The position numbers and the translations under genes were made by a program. DNA of 64,000 nucleotides from Mantamonas sphyraenae (taxonomy: Eukaryota; CRuMs; Mantamonadidae), in contig JAPMXV010000060.1 of the NCBI GenBank assembly GCA_026936335.1, forward strand, positions 248,001 to 312,000. The letters run 5' to 3'. Below, piece by piece: positions 54,176 to 64,000 of the stretch (positions are counted from its first letter, which is position 1; the number at the start of each line of letters is the position of its first letter). The notes below the pieces were generated by a model. The model was not told where the DNA came from. It saw only the letters and a program-made list of their open reading frames with translations, and searched no databases.

Positions 54176-54683
54176 ATGTCCTTCTACGACGAGGTGGAAA
54201 TCGAGGATTTCACGTGGAACGAGGAGAAGCGCACGTTTTACTACCCTTGCCCTTGCGGGGATTTGTTCTTCATCACCGAGGTGGGCTGTGAGGCGGGCGG
54301 GAGTCCGGGCGAGACTTGCGGGGACTTTGCTGACACGGCTGGTGGATGCAGGATGATCTTGTGGAGGGGGAGGACATTGCACATTGCCCGTCATGCAGTT
54401 TATTATTGAAAGTGATCTATGATATTGTGAGTGGCCGAAGAAGGGTGGTGCGGAACCGGCAGCCATGCACGGTCCGTGGGACTCGGGATGCTGACACGGA
54501 AGGATGTGGAAACAGGAGGATTTCGAGTTTGAGGAGGAAGATGAAGAGGAGGGGGAGGAAGGGGAGGAAGGGGAGGTGGAAGGAGAGGAGAAGGAGGAGG
54601 ATGTGAATGAGAAGAAGGGGGAGGAAGAGGAGGAAGAGGAGAAGGAGGAGAAGGAGGAGGAGTTGGTGGTAGTGGAGGAATGA
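54176..54683 (+). CDS. DPH3: diphthamide biosynthesis protein 3 with acidic tail
   Basis: Exons 54176..54280, 54352..54426, 54516..54683; all phase 0; 115 aa. The CSL zinc-ribbon domain is complete: MSFYDEVEIEDFTWNEE, then YYPCPCGDLFFIT with the first two Cys, then AHCPSCSLLLKVIYD with the second pair. Together they make an Fe/Zn rubredoxin-like site used for electron transfer to Dph1/Dph2 in diphthamide synthesis and to Elongator. Human DPH3 is 82 aa. Here exon 3 adds a Glu/Lys-rich tail of about 50 residues not found in the usual family. The ATG is 64 bp from that of DNAJC11 on the other strand. Confidence 0.93.
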
Positions 54684-54773
54684 GAAGGGGGGGGGGTGAG
54701 GAGGGGGGAGGGAGAGGGGAAGGGGGTGGAGAGAGGGGTGGGAGAGGGGGTTTGGGGGGCGGCGCAAGAGCCA

Positions 54774-56420
54774 ATGGAAGTGATGTCGATTGAAGGAGAG
54801 AGTGGAGGCATGGAGAAGGCAGGGGTTGCTTCAAGGAACAGAGAAGGAAGAGAAGGAGGAGTCATGGGATGGGGCAGTCGGCGATGGGTGGTGCGGACAG
54901 AGGATGCAAAGGCAACGTTGAAGCAGAAGCGTGGTGGTGTAGAGGAAGGGGAGGAGGAGGAGAAAGGGGCACTGGCAGGGGCAGGGGCGGAGGAGAAGGA
55001 CGTGAGTGCAGCACACGTGGGGTCGTTGGGCAGGCAACAATGGAAACGGGCGTTGGATGCAGTGCGCAAGATCCAGGCGAAAAGCAGGGAGAGCGAAGAA
55101 GGGAACGGGGAGAAGCACGAGGGTCGGGCTGGGCAGGAAGGGGTCAGGAGGAGGATACAGACGCCATCGCTATCGAATTTGGAGGCAAGCACGGCGCGGA
55201 GGCTGATGGCGGATCATGGGCAGCAGCAGAACCAGGGGGCCGGAGCTCGGTTCCGGCAGGTTGTGCAGGAGGCGCTGGCGGCGAAGGAGAAGGAGCTGGC
55301 AGAGAAGGAGGCAATGGAAAAGAGCTCGGGCCACAGATTGTCGCAGTGGCATGATGCGTGGAAGGAGGAGCAACGGAAGGCAGAAAACGAGACGTTGAGC
55401 AAGATGGCGTTGGAGGCGGACGCGTTGCTGGCCAACAGCGTGGCGTCGATGGGTCTGACGAGCGAACGGAAGAGGCAGGGGCGTAGAGAAGAGCGTGTGC
55501 GGCGCACTGTGTACTTTAACGTAGATGGAGGGTCGCCGTTGTCGCCAGCGGGGGGTGGGTACGAAGACGAGGCGTTGAGCGAAGTGGAGGTGCGGGGACG
55601 GTTGCAGGAGATCCACAGTCGGCTGCTGGGCACACTGGAGAGCAGGCTGGCCGTGAACCAATCGCCGGTGGTGACGGAGTACAAATTCCATGGGGCGCCT
55701 GTGTATTTCGGCTGCTCGACGCTGAACGCGACGCTGGACGAGAGCGGGATGCAGAGCGCACACACGGGCATGGAGGAAAAGAAGAAACAGGCGATGGGAG
55801 GGACGAGGAGACATCGGATTGTGCGGCGGAAAAAGGCCAAGCGGAAGCTGGCAAAGAAGCGAGGAGGAGTGGTTGGAGGCGAGGACGAGGATGGGTCGTC
55901 CGTGATTGCAGACCTGACGCAAGCGACGTCCGGATCGGGATCAAGTGGAGAAGGGTGGGAGGATGAGGATGAGGATGAGGAGGAGGAGGATGAGGAGGAG
56001 GAAGAGGAGGGTAAGAGGGAAGCACGTACTGCATTAACACCACGTGTGGTGCGGAGGAAGCCAGAAGCTCGGGGTATGCGGTGGAAGGAAAAAGAGGGAA
56101 TGGGTGGATTGGGGAGGAGCAGGGTGCAAGGGCGTGTGGTGGCGGCCAAAGCGTTTGAGGCGGGTCTTCCTGAGAACAGGTCGTGGCAGAAGCGGGGCGC
56201 GGAGGAGCAAGAGGAGCTTGTGGCGCAGCTGATTGTGCTGAAGCGGATTGACGAGGCGAGAGAGCGTCTGGACGAGGAGAGCGTGCGTCGCAGGCGGCGT
56301 GTGTTGGAAGCGGACGGGGAACTGCATCGAGTCGGGGTGGAGATGAATCCGTGGCATCGACTACACCGGCAAGAGAACAGGCGCAGGAGGATTGTGTATG
56401 GAAAGGGAGGGAGTGGGTGA
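54774..56420 (+). CDS. hypothetical charged, partly coiled-coil protein
   Basis: 548 aa, no intron visible, from ATG 54774; the frame to 54696 lacks an earlier ATG. Composition is Glu, Arg, Lys and Gly-rich. Helical segments include FRQVVQEALAAKEKELAEKEA and AQLIVLKRIDEARERLDEESVRRRRR. A more ordered patch (VVTEYKFHGAPVYFGCSTLNATLD) and the C-terminal MNPWHRLHRQENRRRRIVYG could be conserved. A DEDEDEEEEDEEEEEEG acidic run lies at about 55965-56010. I recognise no family. Confidence 0.6.
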   Translation: MEVMSIEGESGGMEKAGVASRNREGREGGVMGWGSRRWVVRTEDAKATLKQKRGGVEEGEEEEKGALAGAGAEEKDVSAAHVGSLGRQQWKRALDAVRKIQAKSRESEEGNGEKHEGRAGQEGVRRRIQTPSLSNLEASTARRLMADHGQQQNQGAGARFRQVVQEALAAKEKELAEKEAMEKSSGHRLSQWHDAWKEEQRKAENETLSKMALEADALLANSVASMGLTSERKRQGRREERVRRTVYFNVDGGSPLSPAGGGYEDEALSEVEVRGRLQEIHSRLLGTLESRLAVNQSPVVTEYKFHGAPVYFGCSTLNATLDESGMQSAHTGMEEKKKQAMGGTRRHRIVRRKKAKRKLAKKRGGVVGGEDEDGSSVIADLTQATSGSGSSGEGWEDEDEDEEEEDEEEEEEGKREARTALTPRVVRRKPEARGMRWKEKEGMGGLGRSRVQGRVVAAKAFEAGLPENRSWQKRGAEEQEELVAQLIVLKRIDEARERLDEESVRRRRRVLEADGELHRVGVEMNPWHRLHRQENRRRRIVYGKGGSG

Positions 56421-56453
56421 GGCGTGCGTCGACGAATGCAAGGGAAATTTTGA

Positions 56454-57713
56454 ATGTCAGAACGGGAGCCAGCAGAAGAGAGCGACGCAGCGGTAGATGA
56501 CGGACGGTATGTGGCGCCAAAGGAAGGGGAGCTGGGAGCACAGGTGCACCACTTGGTGCATCCGGGAAGCGGAAACGATGTGTGGGTTGTGGGCACGGCG
56601 CACATTAGTGCAGAGAGCATTGCTGACGTGGAGCGGACGATGAGACGTGTCCGTCCGCACGTGGTGGTGATTGAGCTGGACAAAACACGGATGGGCTTGG
56701 TGCGTTCGAACATGACACGTGAGAGCGTAAAGGCAACGCTGGAGAAACCGACGCTGGAGACGCTGATGGAGACGTGGAAGACGGAAGCTGGGGTGATGGC
56801 GGTTCTCAAGGTGTTTATGAATCGGCTGGTGCTGACGATGATCCAGGCACTGGACGTAGACCCTGCACTGTATGGAGGGGAGTTTAAGGCGGCGGTGCGG
56901 GAAGCAACGGCGAGTGGGGCAGTGGTGCTGCTTGGGGACAGGCCGATACAGATTACGCTGAAGCGTGTTTGGGGCTCGTTGAAGTTGACGGAGAAGCTGT
57001 GGTGTCTGTGGATGTTGTTTCAGAACCTCGGGTCGCTGACAGAGGATCTGACGGAAGAGGACTTGGAGCTGTTGAAGGAGAAGGACGTGCTGGAGTATGC
57101 GGTGGAGCAGATTCGCAGCGAACTCCCAAACGTATACCAGACACTTGTGCACGAGCGGGACCAGTACCTAACGGGAAGCATACTGTCTGTGTCGGAAGGG
57201 GCGCTGCGGACGACGACGGGTGCGGCCAAATTGGAGAAGAAGAAGAAGAAGGAGGAGGAGGAGAAGGAAGAGGAGGGTGGGGTTGTGGGCAAGCGGAGGG
57301 GCTCGTTGGTGGACAGGGCCCCTGCAGGGTCGCGGATGGTGCGGCAGGGGTCGCTGAAGACGCTGGAGAAGTGGGCACAGCGCAAGGCACGGGGAAGCGT
57401 GGGGGAAAGCGGAAGCAGCAGTGGCGGGGGAGAGTCGAGCTCAGAGGACGGGAAGGGAGAAGAAGAGAGCAAGGGCGACAAAGGGGATGATGAGGAGAAA
57501 GAGATGAAGTTGAGGGTAGTGGCTGTGGTGGGTGCGGCGCATGTGCCTGGGATCATGCGGTTGTGGAAGACGGGTGTGGAGACAGATCGAGAGAGCTTGC
57601 TGAAGGTGCCTGAGAGCATGAGCGTGCGGCAGGTGGTGTTGCTGGTGCTGATTGTGGCCATGCTTGTGTGCGGTGTGTGTATGTGGCTGGTGTGGCGATG
57701 GTGGAGCGGGTGA
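56454..57713 (+). CDS. TraB-domain membrane protein
   Basis: 419 aa, intronless, from ATG 56454. TraB/PrgY-domain signatures (TRABD family) are clear: VWVVGTAHISAES near the N-terminus, VVVIELDKTRMGL, LLGDRPIQITLKRVW, ELPNVYQTLVHERDQYL, and VVAVVGAAHVPGIMRLW close to the end. The conserved GTAH, GDR, RD and GAAH elements suggest a metal-dependent hydrolase fold related to Tiki proteases. A Lys/Glu/Ser-rich insert of about 100 residues interrupts the domain before the last motif. One C-terminal membrane helix (VVLLVLIVAMLVCGVCMWLVW) anchors the protein. Eukaryotic TRABD proteins are linked to mitochondria and ER contacts; the substrate is unknown. Confidence 0.88.
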   Translation: MSEREPAEESDAAVDDGRYVAPKEGELGAQVHHLVHPGSGNDVWVVGTAHISAESIADVERTMRRVRPHVVVIELDKTRMGLVRSNMTRESVKATLEKPTLETLMETWKTEAGVMAVLKVFMNRLVLTMIQALDVDPALYGGEFKAAVREATASGAVVLLGDRPIQITLKRVWGSLKLTEKLWCLWMLFQNLGSLTEDLTEEDLELLKEKDVLEYAVEQIRSELPNVYQTLVHERDQYLTGSILSVSEGALRTTTGAAKLEKKKKKEEEEKEEEGGVVGKRRGSLVDRAPAGSRMVRQGSLKTLEKWAQRKARGSVGESGSSSGGGESSSEDGKGEEESKGDKGDDEEKEMKLRVVAVVGAAHVPGIMRLWKTGVETDRESLLKVPESMSVRQVVLLVLIVAMLVCGVCMWLVWRWWSG

Positions 57714-57758
57714 GGCGAGGCGCCCGGGCACAGCCACGAAAACCAACAAACACAAATC

Positions 57759-58019
57759 ATGTCCAGCGGAGGATACGACCCCGAACACGAAGTGGAGCTG
57801 CTGAAGGAGGAAATCAAGCGCCTGGGTGAGGAGCAGAGCGACGGGACATGGACGGTGACGTTTGGGACGCTGTTTGACGACGACAAGATTGCGAACCTGT
57901 TTGAGGCGCTTGTGGGCACGCTGAAGGCGGCCAAGAAGCGAGGAGTGATCTCGTACAAGTCGGAACTGCTGCTGCAGGGCATGAGCGACAACGAGGTGAT
58001 CACACTGAACGCAGAGTAA
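57759..58019 (+). CDS. ABRACL: Costars-domain protein (ABRACL)
   Basis: 86 aa, a complete stand-alone Costars domain: HEVELLKEEIKRLGEEQSDG, VTFGTLFDDDKIANLFEALV, GTLKAAKKRGVISYKSELLL and QGMSDNEVITL. This matches human ABRACL (81 aa) and Dictyostelium costars across the full length. The protein regulates actin dynamics and cell motility. It starts 45 bp after the TraB gene stop, on the same strand. Confidence 0.96.
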   Translation: MSSGGYDPEHEVELLKEEIKRLGEEQSDGTWTVTFGTLFDDDKIANLFEALVGTLKAAKKRGVISYKSELLLQGMSDNEVITLNAE

Positions 58020-58320
58020 TTGTGTGGGAGGAGTGTGGGGGGTTCAAAGGCGAAGGAGCCAGAAAAACCCTCTCGGTTGCCCGTTGTTCGTCCGCGGGAT
58101 GGCAGAGAGTGGGGCAATGGAAAAATGCATTTCACAAGTTACACAGCTGAGCGTATGTGCGCGTTTTTGTGCGTATTTGTAAGCCTGTGTGTGTGTGTGT
58201 GGGTGTGGGTGTGCGGCGCACGGGAGGCGGAGCTGGGGCCCGAAAACCAAGTTGGTCGCAAGTCGTCGACGAGCCGTGCGAAGCGGCGTGGGTTGGGACG
58301 GCGGGTGTTTCCGTCAATTC
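58020..58320. other. intergenic region upstream of the U1 gene
   Basis: About 300 bp holding an AT-richer patch (58125-58175) and a (TG)n tract (58188-58205). It should contain the ABRACL 3' UTR and the U1 promoter; I cannot identify a specific PSE or TATA box. Confidence 0.4.
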
Positions 58321-58482
58321 TAACTTACCTTATGCGACGTGCCGACGCTCACGAATGCCGGCGCGTAGGGTGGGAGCCACCAGCATTGCACGATTGCGCG
58401 TGGCCCCGCTTCCTCGGCACCTAGTGTCGGGGCGCATACAATTTCTTCTCGAGGCAACAATGCGCTAGTCGCACGGTTGCCA
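58321..58482 (+). ncRNA. RNU1: U1 spliceosomal snRNA
   Basis: About 162 nt (human U1 is 164 nt). The 5' end contains ACTTACCT (58323-58330), complementary to the 5' splice site consensus AGGTAAGT. Stem-loop 1 is GCCGACG - CTCACGAA - TGCCGGC (58341-58362), with the TCACGAA loop bound by U1-70K. Stem-loop 2 is GGGAGCCACCAGC paired with GCGCGTGGCCCC, closing the loop ATTGCACGATT (58385-58395) with the U1A site ATTGCAC. Stem-loop 3 is CGGCAC-CTA-GTGTCG at 58414-58429. Then an Sm-site-like AATTTCTTC (58440-58448) and a 3' terminal hairpin GGCAAC..TGCG-CTAGT-CGCA..GTTGCC (58453-58481). All four helices, protein-binding loops and the Sm site appear in the right order. The exact ends are inferred. 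Confidence 0.88.
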
Positions 58483-58575
58483 TTCTTTCTTTTTGGTTGT
58501 TCCACACGGGAGCCCCTGACCCCCGCCCCCGCTTGCACACCTGCGTCTCGTCGTTCGACGCGCCACGAGAATGGG

Positions 58576-59589
58576 ATGGACGCCTTGGGAAGCAAGCAAA
58601 CTCTCCGTCGTTTTGTTCCGATGAGTGGCAAGGACCAGGACAAGGACAAGGACCAGGAGGACAAGGAATCGCTGGTGTGGTATCCGTTAGAGGCGCTGTT
58701 GAACCCGCCAGAGGATTCTGTGACGATCACAAACCCGGCGTTGGCGGCAAAGGCAGAGCGGGAACTGGGGGAGACGGAAGCGGTGCGTGAAAACGCACTG
58801 CGAGAACTGCGGCAGCTGCTGGACGACAGGGCGGAACTGGATGACGAGGAGAGCGAGGCATACTTTCCAGGCTGGGACAACGACAATGTGCTGATTGGGT
58901 TCCTGCGCAAGGCCAAGTTCAACGTGGAAAAGGCAGAGGTGAGCTTCATGCGCTTCGCCACGTGGCAATGCGAGCTGGGATGGAACACAATCGAGTTTGA
59001 CGACGTGGCACACCTGTTGCCGATCTCGGGGTTGCACATCATGCCGCAGAGCGACAGCGACGGGCGAGTGGTGCTGTACATCGCGCCGGACGAGGAGATC
59101 ATGGTCGAGCTGGACAAGCTGGAGAGCAGGGTGCCTGTGTTTGGAGGCATCTGGTGGCTGATGAACAGGATGTTGCGCAGCCCGGAGATGCAGATCAACG
59201 GGATTGTGCAGAACATGGATTTCGCCAACGCGAGCATGTCGCAGATGCGCAACCAGAAAACAGAGGACATCCGAGTGCGTTCGGGCATGTTTGACAACAG
59301 GCTGCCCGTGCGCGTGAGCAGCATCAACATGATCAACACTCCGTGGTACTTTTCGTGGATTTTCGCCATTGTGAAGCCGTTCTTGTCGTCAAAGATGCAA
59401 GAGCGCATCCGCATGATTGGGGACGATTTTGACGCTCTGCACGAGCTTGTCGAGCCGTCTGCGTTGCCTGAGCGCTTCCATGGCACGGCGGAGCCGTTTG
59501 ACTTTCCGCAGTGGGTGCGCGATCAGGACCAAAGCGGGACGTTGCGGGAGGGTCTTGCGGTGATGCGCTCGGGACAGCTGGTGGAGTGA
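58576..59589 (+). CDS. CRAL-TRIO (Sec14-like) lipid-binding protein
   Basis: 337 aa from ATG 58576 (MDALGSKQTL); a second ATG at 58621 is possible, and the frame to 58477 begins with TTG inside the U1 gene. The CRAL-TRIO-N part (about residues 70-120) includes VLIGFLRKAKFNVEKAEVSF. The lipid-binding lobe follows, with GRVVLYIAPDEE, NGIVQNMDFANASM, LPVRVSSINMINTPWYFSWIFAIVKPFLSS and ERIRMIGDDFDALHELVEPSALPERFHG. The Sec14 gate and PSALP..HGG-type ending are recognisable, though the last Gly-Gly is degenerate (FHGTAEPF). It is likely cytosolic and exchanges a phosphoinositide or other lipid. The start lies about 93 bp beyond the U1 3' end. Confidence 0.88.
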   Translation: MDALGSKQTLRRFVPMSGKDQDKDKDQEDKESLVWYPLEALLNPPEDSVTITNPALAAKAERELGETEAVRENALRELRQLLDDRAELDDEESEAYFPGWDNDNVLIGFLRKAKFNVEKAEVSFMRFATWQCELGWNTIEFDDVAHLLPISGLHIMPQSDSDGRVVLYIAPDEEIMVELDKLESRVPVFGGIWWLMNRMLRSPEMQINGIVQNMDFANASMSQMRNQKTEDIRVRSGMFDNRLPVRVSSINMINTPWYFSWIFAIVKPFLSSKMQERIRMIGDDFDALHELVEPSALPERFHGTAEPFDFPQWVRDQDQSGTLREGLAVMRSGQLVE

Positions 59590-59660
59590 AGAAGAGGGAA
59601 GGAGAAGCAGTTCATTTCCTGAGTGCGATGCAAATGCAGAAACAGTGTGCCACACAGCGA

Positions 59661-62577
<2,917 letters not shown>

Positions 62578-62796
62578 GAGTAGAGTTGAGGTTGCAAAGG
62601 GGGTTTGCGGTGGTTGCGCTGGCGGGCGTGCATTGAGCGTGCATTTGAATGGACGGGAATGGAGCGCAAGGGGGGAATGGAGTGTGGATGAGATGGGAGT
62701 GAACGTGGGGGTGCGGTGGGGGGGATGGGATGGGATGGGTGGAGGTGCAAGGAGAGGGGAGCCCGCACAGAGCCAACGCAAGCGAAGGACAAGAAC

Positions 62797-64000
62797 ATGT
62801 CTGGCGATTCAGTGCGTGTGGCTGTGCGAGTGCGGCCGTTCAATACTCGCGAGAAGGACATGAACGCAACGTTGTGCATTGACATGCAGGACAACACGAC
62901 ATACATCTTTGACGGAGGTGGGTTTTTGTTGTTTTTGGACGTGAGAGCCGGGATTTGGCCGGGCGGCAGCTGACACGGGGCGACGTACGGCCCATGGGAG
63001 CAGAGAACAAGAAGAACTACACGTTTGACTTTTCGTACTGGTCGCACGACGGCTTTGACGTGGTGGACGGATACAACACGCCAACGACGCCCAAGTACGC
63101 GGACCAGAAACGTAAGTGGTTGCCCAGCGCCGCTTTTTTCGTGAAGAGAGCCGTTTGCACGCCGGAGCAGCCCTTGCGGGCGAGCTAGAAGGGCCAGGAG
63201 GCACGTGATGGGCCAATACTGACTCGGAACGGATGGATATACACACATGGCACAGGGGTGTTTGATGACCTGGGCCAGGACGTGCTCACAAACGCCATCA
63301 AGGGTAGGTTTGCGAACGACCGTTAGATGCGCACGAGAGGGGGCCCACGGGGACACGGGAGATGGTTGCAACGGGGAACTGACGAGCGCACGTGCGTGCA
63401 CACACACACATCCACACACACACACACCCATTTGCACACATGAACATGGCGACATGCACACGCACAGGCTTCAACTGCTCGCTGTTTGCCTACGGACAAA
63501 CGGGCTCGGGCAAGAGCTACTCCATGGTCGGGTACGGCGTGAACAAGGGCATTGTGCCGATCACATGCGAAGAAATCTTCAAGATTGTAGAGTCGAACGA
63601 CGACGACAAGCTGGAACATCAGGTGGAGCTGTCGATGTTGGAGATCTACAACGAGCAGGTGCGGGATTTGCTGTCGAAGAAAAAGTCGCCCAAGGGAGGG
63701 CTGAAGGTGCGGTCGATCCCGAAAACAGGTGTGCAAGTGGTGGGTCTGTCCAAGGTGCCCGTGTCGAGCTACGACGAAATCAACTCGTGGATCGAGAACG
63801 GCACAGAGAACCGTACGGTGGCGGCCACCAAGATGAACGCCACGTCGTCACGTGCGCACACGGTGGTGGCCATCATCTTCACGCAGAAGAAGCTGGATGC
63901 GTTTGGACCGGGCAAGCACGAAGTGATGTCTTCCAAGATCAACCTTGTGGATTTGGCAGGGTCGGAGCGTGCGGACTCGACGGGAGCAACCGGCCAGACG
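62797..64000 (+). CDS. kinesin-3 family motor (right end off the window)
   Basis: Exons 62797..62917, about 63004..63111, 63256..63303, and 63468 onward, open at the window end. The acceptor of exon 2 could also be 63001. The motor domain begins SVRVAVRVRPFNTREKD. It continues with NKKNYTFDFSYWSHDGFD (the SYWS block is typical of the KIF1/Unc-104 group), then P-loop FAYGQTGSGKSYSMVG, ELSMLEIYNEQVRDLL, switch I NATSSRAH (usually NxTSSRSH), and switch II INLVDLAGSER. Kinesin-3 motors carry vesicles towards microtubule plus ends. FHA and tail domains would lie beyond the window. Small exons early in the motor are separated by introns of about 86-164 bp. Confidence 0.93.

Overview
This window is nuclear DNA from a unicellular eukaryote. 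Most genes carry short GT-AG spliceosomal introns (about 70-480 bp), donors are mostly GTAAGT/GTGAGT/GTACGT/GTATGT, and the products are typically eukaryotic: a TREX-type RRM protein, ATG9, the OST subunit ribophorin II, CDC48/p97, a prefoldin subunit, a four-domain voltage-gated channel and a kinesin. I also read a U1 snRNA gene in an intergenic gap. The sequence is GC-rich and very compact. The mix of animal-like genes (synapsin, RAB3GAP2, four-repeat EEEE channel, ABRACL/Costars) in a compact genome suggests a free-living protist near opisthokonts, for example an apusomonad of the Thecamonas type. That placement is an inference, not something the sequence proves. Because the supplied translations allow GTG/TTG starts, I moved many starts to the first plausible ATG and rebuilt exons by hand.

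Layout. 1-3209: NFX1-type zinc-finger protein (-), running off the left edge. 3261-6749: large unknown protein (+). 6766-11709: SAM-domain/polyQ/coiled-coil protein (-). 11894-14434: ribophorin II (+). 14649-15524: acidic protein with LF motifs like the WASH subunit FAM21 (-). 15589-16348: small methyltransferase (+). 16386-17903: two-RRM protein (-). 17975-20445: ATG9 (+). 21043-26753: a large inverted repeat (two ~2.3 kb arms, ~1.1 kb spacer). Each arm carries ribosomal protein uL23 and prefoldin subunit 6. The spacer holds a degenerate mRNA cap methyltransferase-like gene. 26774-28123: multi-pass membrane protein (-). 28261-29766: tail-anchored protein (-). 29765-30931: synapsin-like ATP-grasp protein (+). 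30959-38146: four-domain EEEE channel (-). 38373-42750: RAB3GAP2 (-). 42833-46630: strumpellin/WASHC5 (-). 46787-48514: GABA transaminase (-). 48568-49311: unknown single-pass membrane protein (+). 49320-50608: mitochondrial enoyl reductase MECR (+). 50653-51102: SYS1 (-). 51164-52105: unknown (+). 52112-54111: DNAJC11 with an apparent frameshift (-). 54176-54683: DPH3 (+). 54774-56420: unknown (+). 56454-57713: TraB-domain protein (+). 57759-58019: Costars/ABRACL (+). 58321-58482: U1 snRNA (+). 58576-59589: CRAL-TRIO protein (+). 59661-62577: CDC48 (-). 62797-right edge: kinesin-3 (+, partial).

There is no prokaryote-style operon logic. The dominant arrangement is tight head-to-head pairs, about ten of them, mostly 40-70 bp from ATG to ATG, so bidirectional promoters must be minimal. 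Several genes share a membrane-trafficking theme (RAB3GAP2, WASHC5, a FAM21-like LF protein, ATG9, SYS1, synapsin, kinesin-3), but they are not contiguous and I do not claim a functional cluster. The least ordinary parts are the gene-bearing inverted repeat with the altered cap-methyltransferase-like gene at its centre, the synapsin homologue whose start codon overlaps that of its neighbour, the channel with a duplicated C-terminal module, and the U1 gene.
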